A stretch of DNA of 43,669 bases from RGIG4097 sp964550635 (GCA_964550635.1 CAZJZV010000012.1:1-43669); one strand, 5' to 3'. Positions 23,785-31,162 are shown, counted from the first letter of the stretch. Numbers and translations: made by a program. The notes: generated by a model from the letters alone, not told the origin.

Positions 23785-24325
23785 AGAAGAAATGCTCGAA
23801 AATCTTTCAATCCTGACAGACGAAAACGTATCCTATTCTCTCCGCCTTGAAGCGTACGAATATCTGCAAGACGGTTGCGAAGAGATTATCGACGATATGC
23901 TTGAAAAATTCTCGTCGGCGGAAGGCGAAACTTCGGATATGCTTATCGAAGTCCTTTCGGAATATAGAGGAAACAAGCGCATATATCACGGTCTTTTGTC
24001 CAACTTCTACAAAGCGTACGATATTGCGGGTTACGCGCGACTCCTTGGCAAATACGGCGACGAAGACGCAATCGAAGTCCTGAATGCGTATGCAAAAGAA
24101 AACGACTTGAATTACAACGAATTTATCGAAATCCGCAACGCAGTCGAAGAGTTGGGCGGTGATTTCGTAGGGCAGAAAAAGGACTTTGAAGACGACGCCT
24201 ATTACCGCCTTATCAAAGGTCTTGACGAGCCTGAAGAAGACAGTCGTCGCTCACCGTTTGAAGACTTGTTCAAGGGTGACAAAAAGCAAGAAGAAAACGA
24301 CGACGAAGAAGACGACGAAGAATAA
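23774..24325 (+). CDS. Acidic helical-repeat protein, unknown function
   Basis: Not recognised. A 183-residue soluble protein made mainly of amphipathic helices with HEAT-like pacing (for example LLGKYGDEDAIEVLNAYAKE) and a very acidic C-terminal tail of about 18 residues rich in Asp and Glu. I choose the ATG at 23774 because GGAGG lies at 23759-23763; an in-frame TTG at 23756 is possible. It overlaps the TPR gene by 11 bases. The acidic tail may complement the basic tail of the membrane protein at 20993. Confidence 0.72.
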   Translation: MKTKEEMLENLSILTDENVSYSLRLEAYEYLQDGCEEIIDDMLEKFSSAEGETSDMLIEVLSEYRGNKRIYHGLLSNFYKAYDIAGYARLLGKYGDEDAIEVLNAYAKENDLNYNEFIEIRNAVEELGGDFVGQKKDFEDDAYYRLIKGLDEPEEDSRRSPFEDLFKGDKKQEENDDEEDDEE

Positions 24326-24327
24326 TT

Positions 24328-25332
24328 TCAAGTTTGCAAGCCCGATTTCAGTCGGGCTTTCTCGCGCCCTTTTTTCACCGATTCCACCACAAGTCGCACG
24401 ATTATCAACCCGACCAAAATCAGTCCGCACGCGCTCGTGAAAGGGTAGAAGGTGTCCACGATTTTTTCAAAACCCAAGAAAGAAACTGGGTAGAAAATCA
24501 AAAGCGCGCCAAAGGTCAAAAACGGCTTTTTGTCGGGTGCCGATAGGGCGGACAGGCTTTTCTTCGTCGAGAGAAAATCCGCCGTGTATACGCTCACGAT
24601 TTCAAGGGCTGATATGAGAGTTGTGAATATCGCAATCGCAATCAAAACACCGCTTGCCCATTTCAGCCCGACTTTCGTTGAAACCGCCAAAACGGGCATT
24701 GACGAGTGCAAATCGTCAGATAAAACTACGTTTTGGAGAACAAACAGGATTGCAAACATAAAAACGCAAATGAACGTCGCACTCAAAATTATCTCTTTTT
24801 TCGTCAGTTTTTCGCCTTCTCTCGAGAGCATAATTCCGCCGAGCAAAACGTCTAGTCCCGAGTAGTGCAAGGACTTCAAAAGGTTGAAATCCCCCGAGTA
24901 GATAGGCGCGCCGATTTTGAAATACAGGGTGAAAAGCAGGGCTACGAGCAGGGGTATCATAATCGTGTTTGCCCACTTGATTTTTTCTATCCCCATCACG
25001 ACGACAACGCCACCTGCAATCGCCATCGCAATGCCGAGCAAAGGCACGCCCGACAATGATTTCAAAACGTATTCGCTCCCCGCAAGCATCGAGCATAGGG
25101 ATATGCTTGCCGAGATGAAAGTCGCCACTTTCACACCGTAGCCGTTTGGTATGATTTTCAGTTTTCCCGCCGTCAGAAATAGCGCGGATAGGGCGGATAT
25201 AAACAGGGCGGACAACGCCACGCACCACGGTGACGACGTGCCGAAAAATAACGCGATTTCCCGTCCCGACGAAAACCCCGCGCCTATCGACGTGCCTATG
25301 AATAAAAACGCAACTTTGAAAGCGGTCAACAT
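24328..25332 (-). CDS. YkvI-like membrane protein (APC/LeuT-fold transporter)
   Basis: A 334-residue protein with about ten helices, starting with the SIGAGFSSGREIALFF block that matches the YkvI family. This family has a LeuT/APC-like fold and is thought to carry small amines or amino acids. The substrate is unknown. It is convergent with the operon ending at 24325, with only two bases between the stops, and it stands alone on the minus strand. The plus-strand terminator at 24338-24362 lies inside its last codons. Confidence 0.83.
   Translation of the reverse strand: MLTAFKVAFLFIGTSIGAGFSSGREIALFFGTSSPWCVALSALFISALSALFLTAGKLKIIPNGYGVKVATFISASISLCSMLAGSEYVLKSLSGVPLLGIAMAIAGGVVVVMGIEKIKWANTIMIPLLVALLFTLYFKIGAPIYSGDFNLLKSLHYSGLDVLLGGIMLSREGEKLTKKEIILSATFICVFMFAILFVLQNVVLSDDLHSSMPVLAVSTKVGLKWASGVLIAIAIFTTLISALEIVSVYTADFLSTKKSLSALSAPDKKPFLTFGALLIFYPVSFLGFEKIVDTFYPFTSACGLILVGLIIVRLVVESVKKGREKARLKSGLQT
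24338..24362 (+). terminator. Terminator hairpin overlapping the convergent gene end
   Basis: Eight-bp stem AAGCCCGA / TCGGGCTT (24338-24345 / 24352-24359) followed by TTTCTC. It is placed within the coding end of the minus-strand YkvI-like gene, which constrains that gene's last codons. Confidence 0.65.
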
Positions 25333-25397
25333 ATGAAATCTTATGCGCGCGTTTTCAAAATTAGCACATACAATCGCGCGCTACTTCTCTCGAATGC

Positions 25398-25435
25398 TTG
25401 ACTTTTTCCCCGCGCGCATTTATCATCATTATAAT
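25398..25435 (+). promoter_or_regulatory. Promoter region of glyS
   Basis: TTGACT (25398-25403) is 17 bp from TATCAT (25421-25426), while a perfect TATAAT lies at 25430-25435 and lacks a well-placed -35. The leader is at most about 25 nt, which excludes a T-box. Confidence 0.6.
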
Positions 25436-25453
25436 CTATTTCAGAGGTGTTTT

Positions 25454-26842
25454 ATGGCAAACAAACTCACAATGGACAAATTGGTCGCTCTTTGTAAAAA
25501 CCGCGGTTTCGTATTCCCCGGAAGCGAAATCTACGGCGGTCTTGCTAATACGTGGGATTACGGCCCCCTCGGCGTCGCTCTCAAGAATAATATCAAATCC
25601 GCTTGGTGGAAGAAATTCGTCGTCGAAAGCCCCTACAACGTCGGGCTCGATTGCGCTATCTTGATGAATCCGTCCGTATGGCAAGCGTCGGGACACCTCG
25701 GCGGTTTCTCCGATCCCCTTATGGACTGCAAACAATGCCACTCTCGTCACCGCGCGGATAATCTCGTCGAAGACTACATGAAGAAAAAAGGTATCGACGA
25801 AAATATCGCGGGTTGGAGCAACGAGCAACTCGAAGAATATATCGCGGAGCATAAAATCACTTGCCCCGTTTGCGGAAATAGCGATTTCACAGGCATCAGA
25901 AAGTTCAACCTTATGTTCAAAACTTTCCAAGGCGTAACAGAAGATAGCGTCAACACCGTATATCTCCGCCCCGAAACCGCACAGGGTATTTTCGTCAACT
26001 TCAAAAACGTTCAACGTACCACCAGAAAAAAAGTTCCTTTCGGCATCGGTCAAATCGGCAAGTCGTTCAGAAACGAAATCACCCCCGGCAACTTCATCTT
26101 CCGCGTCAGAGAGTTCGAACAAATGGAACTCGAATTTTTCTGCAAACCCGGCACCGACCTCGAATGGTTCGCCTATTGGCGCAAATATTGCCACGATTGG
26201 CTCCTTGAACTCGGTATGAACGACGATTGTCTCAGACTCCGCGACCACGACAAAGACGAACTTTGCTTCTATTCAAAAGCAACCACCGACTTTGAATTTT
26301 TGTTCCCGTTCGGTTGGGGAGAACTTTGGGGTATCGCCGACAGAACGGACTACGATCTCAATCAACATATCAAAACTTCGGGCAAAGACCTTGCCTACGT
26401 CGATCCCGTCACCAACGAGAAATACGTGCCTTACGTCATCGAACCGTCTCTCGGCGTCGAAAGAATGGTCCTTGCTCTCCTTTGCAACGCCTACGACGAA
26501 GAAGAAGTCGGAGAAGGGGACACCAGAGTCGTCTTGCACTTGCATCACGCAATCGCACCCGTCAAAGTGGCAATCCTTCCCCTGCAAAAGCAACTCAACG
26601 AAAAGGCGGAAGAAATCTATCACGATCTCACCAAGCACTTCGCGTGTGATTTCGACGGAAGCGGATCAATCGGCAAACGCTACCGCAGACAAGACGAAAT
26701 CGGTACTCCTTACTGCGTGACGATCGACTTCGACACTCTCGAAGACAACACTGTCACCGTCCGCGAGCGCGACACGATGGCACAAGTTAGAGTCCCCGTC
26801 GACGGACTCCGCGCCTACTTCGACGAACTTCTAGAATACTAA
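25454..26842 (+). CDS. glyS: Glycine--tRNA ligase, dimeric class II type
   Basis: Charges tRNA-Gly. The 462-residue protein is the alpha2 type (single chain), as in many Gram-positives and eukaryotes, and not the alpha2beta2 GlyQ/GlyS type. Seen are GFVFPGSEIYGGLANTWDYG at the start, a zinc-finger-like insert (CKQCHSRH and CPVCGNSDF), motif 2 around FRNEITPGNFIFRVREFEQ, motif 3 GVERMVLALL, and the C-terminal anticodon-binding domain. Start at ATG 25454 (MANKLTMDKL) matches the family and has AGAGGTG upstream; the longer frame runs back through the promoter. Confidence 0.96.
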   Translation: MANKLTMDKLVALCKNRGFVFPGSEIYGGLANTWDYGPLGVALKNNIKSAWWKKFVVESPYNVGLDCAILMNPSVWQASGHLGGFSDPLMDCKQCHSRHRADNLVEDYMKKKGIDENIAGWSNEQLEEYIAEHKITCPVCGNSDFTGIRKFNLMFKTFQGVTEDSVNTVYLRPETAQGIFVNFKNVQRTTRKKVPFGIGQIGKSFRNEITPGNFIFRVREFEQMELEFFCKPGTDLEWFAYWRKYCHDWLLELGMNDDCLRLRDHDKDELCFYSKATTDFEFLFPFGWGELWGIADRTDYDLNQHIKTSGKDLAYVDPVTNEKYVPYVIEPSLGVERMVLALLCNAYDEEEVGEGDTRVVLHLHHAIAPVKVAILPLQKQLNEKAEEIYHDLTKHFACDFDGSGSIGKRYRRQDEIGTPYCVTIDFDTLEDNTVTVRERDTMAQVRVPVDGLRAYFDELLEY

Positions 26843-26872
26843 TCAAACCCAATCAAACCACAACAATAAAAG

Positions 26873-26904
26873 AAAAAATTCCGACACACCGTCGGAATTT
26901 TTTA
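26873..26904 (+). terminator. Terminator of glyS
   Basis: Thirteen-bp stem (26873-26885 / 26891-26903) with a 5-nt loop, ending in a T-run. Hairpin array 2 starts in or directly after it. Confidence 0.88.
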
Positions 26905-27021
26905 ATGATATATGCTCCTGCCGTCGCATATGATATATGTCTTGCGACATATGATATACTTGCTTTGCAAGTATGATATATGCCGACGACAGTCGTTTAT
27001 TAGCGACACCGTCGGCATATT
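26905..27021. repeat. Hairpin-linker array 2 (four hairpins, TATGATATA linkers)
   Basis: Four hairpins are joined by TATGATATA-type linkers (starting near 26904, 26929, 26948 and 26972). The stems are TATGC/GCATA, TATGTC/GACATA, TACTTGC/GCAAGTA and the longer TATGCCGACG...CGTCGGCATA closing at 27020. The order and the TGATAT linker core match arrays 1 and 3, and it again sits between convergent genes. The remainder up to 27194 holds the repeat at 27074 and no gene. Confidence 0.82.
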
Positions 27022-27073
27022 GTGGATTCTTGTTTATTTTTCCGATACTTATAGTAAAGAAACGCTATTTTCT

Positions 27074-27106
27074 GTCATTCCGAGCGTAGCGAGGGAATCT
27101 CGCGGG
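27074..27106 (+). repeat. Interspersed repeat GTCATTCCGAGCG..., copy B
   Basis: GTCATTCCGAGCGTAGCGAG followed by GGAATCTCGCGGG. Same family as 8881-8921 and 27952-27992. Confidence 0.8.
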
Positions 27107-27194
27107 GACGGCGCAATCGTCGATTTCTTTGAAAGCGAAATGAAAACGATTGCATCCATACACGCAAATAGTTAGCGCATATAAAGTTTTCAGG

Positions 27195-27422
27195 TCAATA
27201 ATCGGATATGCTCATCAAATAGTTGGGCGTGACGTCGAATAGATTGCAAAGTGCGTAAAAGTTTTCAAGCGTAGGAAGAGTTTTGCCCGCTTCGTATGCT
27301 TGATAAGATTGGTGGCGAATGCCGATTTTTTCAGCGACTTCCTTTTGAGTCATATTGTTCATTTTACGCAATTCTCGCAGAACGTTGCCAATTTGATAAA
27401 GAGTGTTTTCTTTGGATTCCAT
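27195..27422 (-). CDS. XRE-family transcriptional repressor (small)
   Basis: A 75-residue Cro/C1-type DNA-binding protein. The helix-turn-helix spans about residues 12-66: LRELRKMNNMTQKEVAEKIG, then a recognition helix region RHQSYQAYEAGKTLPTLENF, then DVTPNYLM. There is no dimerisation or ligand domain. I start at ATG 27422; the -10-like TATTAT at 27434-27429 lies so close that the transcript may be leaderless. Twin palindromic operators cover the shared divergent promoter region, so it probably represses itself and the SLOG gene. Repressor function is inferred from fold and operators. Confidence 0.87.
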   Translation of the reverse strand: MESKENTLYQIGNVLRELRKMNNMTQKEVAEKIGIRHQSYQAYEAGKTLPTLENFYALCNLFDVTPNYLMSISDY

Positions 27423-27423
27423 A

Positions 27424-27453
27424 TTGACATAATACAGTTTGTGACTGTATAAT
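27424..27453 (+). promoter_or_regulatory. Promoter of the SLOG gene with operator inside
   Basis: TTGACA (27424-27429) and TATAAT (27448-27453) with 18-bp spacing. The palindromic operator 27433-27449 fills the spacer, the classic layout for repression. Confidence 0.75.
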
Positions 27454-27478
27454 AAACAAAATACAGTTTGAAACTGAA
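27433..27478. promoter_or_regulatory. Two palindromic operators, 29 bp apart
   Basis: Site 1 is TACAGTTTGTGACTGTA (27433-27449), a perfect 6-bp inverted repeat around a 5-nt centre. Site 2 is TACAGTTTGAAACTGAA (27462-27478). The shared half-site is ACAGTTT. The spacing of 29 bp is close to three helical turns, which would allow repressor dimers to sit on one face of the DNA. The likely binder is the adjacent XRE protein. Confidence 0.75.
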
Positions 27479-27491
27479 CGCGGTGATTGTT

Positions 27492-27932
27492 GTGACAATA
27501 GGCTTTTTCGGGCATTCCAAAACGTTTTACGATGACAATTTGTCGGATAGAATAGTGTCTGCCATAATAGGTTTGAATGAAAAAACTATCCGACTGTTTT
27601 TTGGCGGTTATGGTAATTTTGACCTTTTGTCGTTAAAAGTCGGTCGTATGCTAAAGAAATTGGAATACGATTGCACTATCCTTTTCGTTACTCCGTACAT
27701 AGATCCTAAATACTTATTGCAATATTCTGAATATGAATGCGACGACGTAGTGTATCCCGCGCTAGAAGAAGTCCCGAAAAAGTTTGCCATTTCCAAAAGA
27801 AACGAATGGATAGTCGACAATAGCGACTTGTTGATTTTCTTTATTGACCACCGTTGGGGCGGTGCTTATAACGCATACAAGTACGCATTAAAAAGGGGAG
27901 TGAAACTCATTAACTTTGCAACCCTAAAGTAA
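27492..27932 (+). CDS. SLOG-family (DUF1273-like) nucleotide-binding-fold protein
   Basis: A 146-residue protein with the features of SLOG/YpsA-like Rossmannoid proteins: N-terminal IGFFGHSK, glycine-rich FFGGYGNFD near residues 38-46, ISKRNEWIVDNSDLLIFF and the GGAYNAYKYAKRG-like end (here GGAYNAYKYALKRG). SLOG domains bind nucleotides or nucleotide-derived ligands in signalling and conflict systems. I propose the GTG at 27492 (matching family starts) after GCGGTG; an upstream in-frame GTG at 27483 and a TTG at 27468 are alternatives, the latter inside operator 2. It is controlled with the divergent XRE gene. Confidence 0.75.
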   Translation: MTIGFFGHSKTFYDDNLSDRIVSAIIGLNEKTIRLFFGGYGNFDLLSLKVGRMLKKLEYDCTILFVTPYIDPKYLLQYSEYECDDVVYPALEEVPKKFAISKRNEWIVDNSDLLIFFIDHRWGGAYNAYKYALKRGVKLINFATLK

Positions 27933-27951
27933 TCATCTTCAAATCATTACC

Positions 27952-27992
27952 GTCATTCTGAGCGTAGCGCGGTAATCTCGCGGGAGCGCACC
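27952..27992 (+). repeat. Interspersed repeat GTCATTCTGAGCG..., copy C
   Basis: GTCATTCTGAGCGTAGCGCG then GTAATCTCGCGGGAGCGCACC. It has the same length and ending as copy A at 8881-8921. Confidence 0.8.
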
Positions 27993-28004
27993 TTATAAAA
28001 ACAA

Positions 28005-28086
28005 GTTAAATTTCGGCAAACCGAAGTGGTATTGCACGTGCAGTGAGATTTCTCCTGACGGAGAAGTGATATTGCTACGCAGTTTA
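28005..28086. repeat. Hairpin-linker array 3 (four hairpins)
   Basis: Linkers GTTAAAT (28005), GTGGTAT (28026), GTGAGAT (28043), GTGATAT (28066) and a degenerate GTTTAGG (28082) separate hairpins TTCGGCAAACCGAA, TGCACGTGCA, TTCTCCTGACGGAGAA and TGCTACGCA. Linkers are identical or nearly so to array 1. The array abuts the truncated HTH gene that follows. Confidence 0.85.
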
Positions 28087-28224
28087 GGTCGGGCTGGGGT
28101 GTCTGTGAGAAACGTGCAGACTTACGAGCAACGCAATAACGACGTGAACAAAGCGCAAGCGGATATACTTTGTCGGCTTGCAAGGGTGCTCGGTTGCAAT
28201 ATCGAAGACCTGTTGGAATGGTGA
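28081..28224 (+). pseudogene. 3' remnant of an XRE/HTH gene
   Basis: The frame encodes LGRAGVSVRNVQTYEQRNND and continues KAQADILCRLARVLGCNIED LLEW before the stop at 28222-28224. This is the second half of a helix-turn-helix domain (AGVSxRxxQxYEQ...LAxxLGCxIEDLL). The N-terminal half is missing and is replaced by hairpin array 3; in-frame TTG (28072) or GTG (28066) lie within the array. There is no ribosome binding site of the usual strength. Most likely a decayed gene truncated at the array boundary. Confidence 0.7.
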
Positions 28225-28226
28225 AA

Positions 28227-28263
28227 TAAAACCGCTTTCGCGATCGCGAAAGCGGTTTTTTTC
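28227..28263 (+). terminator. Terminator after the HTH remnant
   Basis: A perfect palindrome (AAAACCGCTTTCGCGA paired with its complement, 28228-28259) followed by further T residues. It is probably bidirectional and serves the minus-strand cysteine-rich gene too. Confidence 0.85.
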
Positions 28264-28276
28264 TGTCCGATCGGAC

Positions 28277-28447
28277 TTACTTGCAGCCGCAGCCGAGTCC
28301 GCTACCGCCACAGCAGTTCATGATGAGAAGCCAAGGAAGTACGTCGCAGACGTTACAACCGCAGCAACAAATCAAGAGAATGAGCAACAGGCAGTCGCAA
28401 TTTCCGCCACCGCAATTTGTTCCACCGTTTGCAAAGAAGCCGTTCAT
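28277..28447 (-). CDS. Cysteine-rich hydrophobic micro-protein (56 aa, 12 Cys)
   Basis: Not a family I can name. The 56-residue protein has 12 cysteines: CGGGNCDC near the start, CCCGCNVC after a hydrophobic stretch LLLILLI, CCGG after a second one (VLPWLLIM), and a CGCK end. The ATG at 28447 follows a strong GGAGGTG site at seven bases; the ATG 15 bases earlier contains that site and is not the start. Perfect ribosome binding site, own terminator and no overlap with another frame argue for a real gene. Possible roles are metal binding, membrane-associated disulfide matrix or spore/envelope component. Confidence 0.72.
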   Translation of the reverse strand: MNGFFANGGTNCGGGNCDCLLLILLICCCGCNVCDVLPWLLIMNCCGGSGLGCGCK

Positions 28448-28546
28448 TATGTACACCTCCATTTTTACTCGGATTGCTCCTACTTTACCATACGCAAAAT
28501 TGAAAATTTGTGTTCATAGTTTTCGGGGACTGAAATAAAATTTTAC

Positions 28547-29011
28547 GTGGAATACGTCAAAAGACTTGCAGGATTGGCGGTGGGAACGTTCAGTGTTCTC
28601 GTCGTTGCGTGGATATGTTCGACTTGTTTGAACGTGGACTTTAAGTGGTATAATTCGCTTGATAAACCCATTGTTGTGCCAAACGGAGCGATTTTCACGT
28701 TGATGGTTTCGGTTGTCTACGTCTTGCATACGTTGGTGGTTTCAAGGCTTGTCGTGGGCAAACACTTTTTTCCGTCAACGCTCATTTTGGGCGGTGTGGG
28801 GGTGTTTTCGATACTCTTTGTTTTTGCCTTTTTCACCCTGAAAAACGTCTACCTTGCGGCAACCTTTATGGCTGTTACGTTTGCGCTCTCATTGATTCAG
28901 ACTGTCAGGTTTTTCATCAAAGAGTTGAGAATCGCCTTGTATTATCTGCCCATATTCGCTTTCAACTGCTACGCTTTCATCGTTGCGCTCTCCATTGCTT
29001 TCACAAATTAG
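28547..29011 (+). CDS. TspO/MBR-like membrane protein (divergent)
   Basis: A 154-residue protein with five predicted helices. The block WYNSLDKPIVVPNGAIFTLM resembles the TspO signature (WYxxLxKPxxxPPxxxFxxV), and the five-helix layout and length agree with TspO. Other conserved Trp residues of the C-terminal half are missing, so it is a remote homologue and ligand binding cannot be assumed. It probably starts at GTG 28547; the ribosome binding site is weak. TspO proteins bind porphyrins and other hydrophobic ligands. Confidence 0.62.
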   Translation: MEYVKRLAGLAVGTFSVLVVAWICSTCLNVDFKWYNSLDKPIVVPNGAIFTLMVSVVYVLHTLVVSRLVVGKHFFPSTLILGGVGVFSILFVFAFFTLKNVYLAATFMAVTFALSLIQTVRFFIKELRIALYYLPIFAFNCYAFIVALSIAFTN

Positions 29012-29029
29012 TATATATTTATTTTTGAC

Positions 29030-29058
29030 TTGATATAAACGCGCATATTTGTTATAAT
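29030..29058 (+). promoter_or_regulatory. Promoter of the coaX-hom operon
   Basis: TTGATA (29030-29035) and consensus TATAAT (29053-29058) with 17-bp spacing, 31 bp before the coaX ATG. Confidence 0.7.
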
Positions 29059-29089
29059 ATACATTAGTTTATTATTAGGCGGTGTCGTT

Positions 29090-29863
29090 ATGATACTCAC
29101 AATGGACATAGGAAATACGAACGTCAAACTCGGTTTGTTCCGCGGAAACGACCTTATCGCTTCCTGGAGAGTTTCGACAGAGGCAAAACATACCGCGGAC
29201 GAATACGGTATGATGGTGTACGACTTGCTTCGTCAGTCGGGGTGCAAGTTTTCGGATATAACGGGTGTGGTTATGTCGTCTGTCGCTCCCGCGCTCAACT
29301 ATACTATCGAGCATATGTGCGAATACTATATGCACCAAAAACCCATAGTGGTCAATCACAAGACTCAAACGGGAATCAATATCCGCTACGACAATCCGTC
29401 CGACCTTGGCTCCGATAGACTCGTGGGTGCGGCGGCGGCGTACAATTTCTACGGCGGTCCCGTCATCGTGGTGGACTTCGGCTCTGCGACCACTTTCAAT
29501 CTCGTGGACGGAGAAGGCAATTTCCTTGGCGGAGCGATTGCCCCTGGCATAAAGACCGCGACCGAATCTCTTGTCAATACCGCGGCGAAACTTCCGCGCA
29601 TCGAACTCGACAAGCCCGAAAGCATCGTCGGCACGAATACGAAAAGTTGTATGCAAGCGGGCGTCGTCTATGGCTATGCGGGTATAGTCAAATATATGGT
29701 GGAGAAGTATAAGGAGCTTCCCGAAATGGAAGAAGCAATCGTTGTAGCGACGGGCGGACTCAGCATGCTCATCGAAAAGGTCGAACCCGATCTCATCGAC
29801 GTCACCGATCGCGCGCTCGCACTGAAAGGTCTGAACTATATCTATCATCTCAACAACAAGTAG
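29090..29863 (+). CDS. coaX: Type III pantothenate kinase
   Basis: First step of CoA synthesis: phosphorylates pantothenate. The 257-residue ASKHA-fold protein begins with the phosphate motif DIGNTNVKLGLF, followed by SSVAPALN, the GSDRLVGAAAAYN block and VVDFGSATTFNLVD, and GGAIAPGIK. Length and motif order match CoaX, which needs monovalent cations and is not inhibited by CoA. The ATG at 29090 has AGGCGG upstream; an in-frame ATG at 29102 is possible. It leads an operon that also encodes a phosphopantetheinyl transferase and an acyl carrier protein. Confidence 0.95.
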   Translation: MILTMDIGNTNVKLGLFRGNDLIASWRVSTEAKHTADEYGMMVYDLLRQSGCKFSDITGVVMSSVAPALNYTIEHMCEYYMHQKPIVVNHKTQTGINIRYDNPSDLGSDRLVGAAAAYNFYGGPVIVVDFGSATTFNLVDGEGNFLGGAIAPGIKTATESLVNTAAKLPRIELDKPESIVGTNTKSCMQAGVVYGYAGIVKYMVEKYKELPEMEEAIVVATGGLSMLIEKVEPDLIDVTDRALALKGLNYIYHLNNK

Positions 29864-29884
29864 AAAAATCATTTAGGAGTATAT

Positions 29885-31162
29885 ATGAAAAAAATCGGAG
29901 TCGCCCTTCTGGGGCTTGGAACTGTAGGCGGAGGAACTTATCAAATCCTCACCTCGAAAAGAGAGTACATCAAACAAAACGACGGCGTTGACATCGAAGT
30001 CAAATGCGTGCTCGAACGCAATCTTGAACGTTGCAAGGAATTGGGCGTTGATCCGTCCATAGTCGCAACGGACATATCCGCGGTCACGTCAAATCCAGAC
30101 ATTCAGATAGTGGCGGAATTTTTCGGCGGAATAGAGCCTGCAAAATCCTTCCTTATCGCTTGTCTCGAAGCGGGCAAGAGTATCGTCACCGCCAACAAAG
30201 AGATGTTCTCGAAGAATTGGCTCGAACTCGAAGCGGCGGCAAAGAAAGGAAACGCGGGACTTTATTTTGAAGCGTCTTGCGTGGGCGGAGTGCCCATTAT
30301 CCGCACCCTGACCGACGGTATGCAAGGCAACGAAATCATCTCTCTCAAAGGCATCGTCAACGGCACGACGAACTATATTCTTTCTCGTATGAGCGACGAA
30401 GGAGTGGACTACGCAACCTGCTTGAAAGCGGCGCAAAAACTCGGATATGCAGAAGCAAATCCCACCGCGGACGTGGACGGTTTCGACGCTATGTACAAGA
30501 ACAGCATACTCTCGTCCCTTGCCTACAAGAAGAGAGTGCCCATCGACAAAATCTATCGCGAAGGCATCTCGAAAATCGAAGTCAAGGACATCAACTACGG
30601 CAAGGAACTCGGCTACACTTTGAAACTTCTCGCGATCTCCAAAAAAGTGGACGGAAAGATCGAAGCGAGAGTTCATCCGGTGTTTTTGCTTGATGAACAC
30701 CCGCTTTCGGACGTCAAAGGCTCTTTCAACGCGGTGTTCGTGCAAGGGGATAACGTGGGCGATATTATGCTTTACGGCAGGGGCGCAGGCTCTTTGCCTA
30801 CGGGTAGCGCAATCGTCAGCGATATAGTTTTCGCGGCAAAACAAAACGAACCTAGACGCTTCTATTGGGAAAACGAAGACGCCGTCAACGACGACGATTT
30901 CGCAACCGATTTCCATTCGGAATATTATCTCCGTATCAACGTAAGCAACGAAGAAGGTTCTTTGTCTAAACTCTCGGGCGTGTTCGGAAAGAACAACATT
31001 TCCCTTGACACCGTCCTTCAAAAATCCGCGGTTGACAACAATGCGGATATTATCTTCATCACGCACATGACGAGCGAAAGCAATATCAAAAAGGCTATCG
31101 AAGAAGCGGAAAGCCTTTCGGGCGTGAACAAAATCGAATCCCTTATCAGAGTGGAAAAATGA
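29885..31162 (+). CDS. hom: Homoserine dehydrogenase with C-terminal ACT domain
   Basis: Reduces aspartate semialdehyde to homoserine for threonine and methionine. The 425-residue protein has NAD(P)-binding GLGTVGGGTYQIL, the substrate-site blocks VNGTTNYILSRM and EANPTADVDGFDA with the catalytic Lys region following, and a C-terminal ACT domain (about 350-425, starting YLRINVSNEEGSLSKLSGVF). It draws on the same aspartate semialdehyde as the dap operon elsewhere in the window, and both branches carry ACT-type regulation. SD AGGAG-like upstream; the stop overlaps malQ by four bases. Confidence 0.95.
   Translation: MKKIGVALLGLGTVGGGTYQILTSKREYIKQNDGVDIEVKCVLERNLERCKELGVDPSIVATDISAVTSNPDIQIVAEFFGGIEPAKSFLIACLEAGKSIVTANKEMFSKNWLELEAAAKKGNAGLYFEASCVGGVPIIRTLTDGMQGNEIISLKGIVNGTTNYILSRMSDEGVDYATCLKAAQKLGYAEANPTADVDGFDAMYKNSILSSLAYKKRVPIDKIYREGISKIEVKDINYGKELGYTLKLLAISKKVDGKIEARVHPVFLLDEHPLSDVKGSFNAVFVQGDNVGDIMLYGRGAGSLPTGSAIVSDIVFAAKQNEPRRFYWENEDAVNDDDFATDFHSEYYLRINVSNEEGSLSKLSGVFGKNNISLDTVLQKSAVDNNADIIFITHMTSESNIKKAIEEAESLSGVNKIESLIRVEK

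Noticed and set aside
25436..25453. T-box leader of glyS
   Set aside because: Fewer than 25 nt separate promoter and start codon, and no T-box motif is present.
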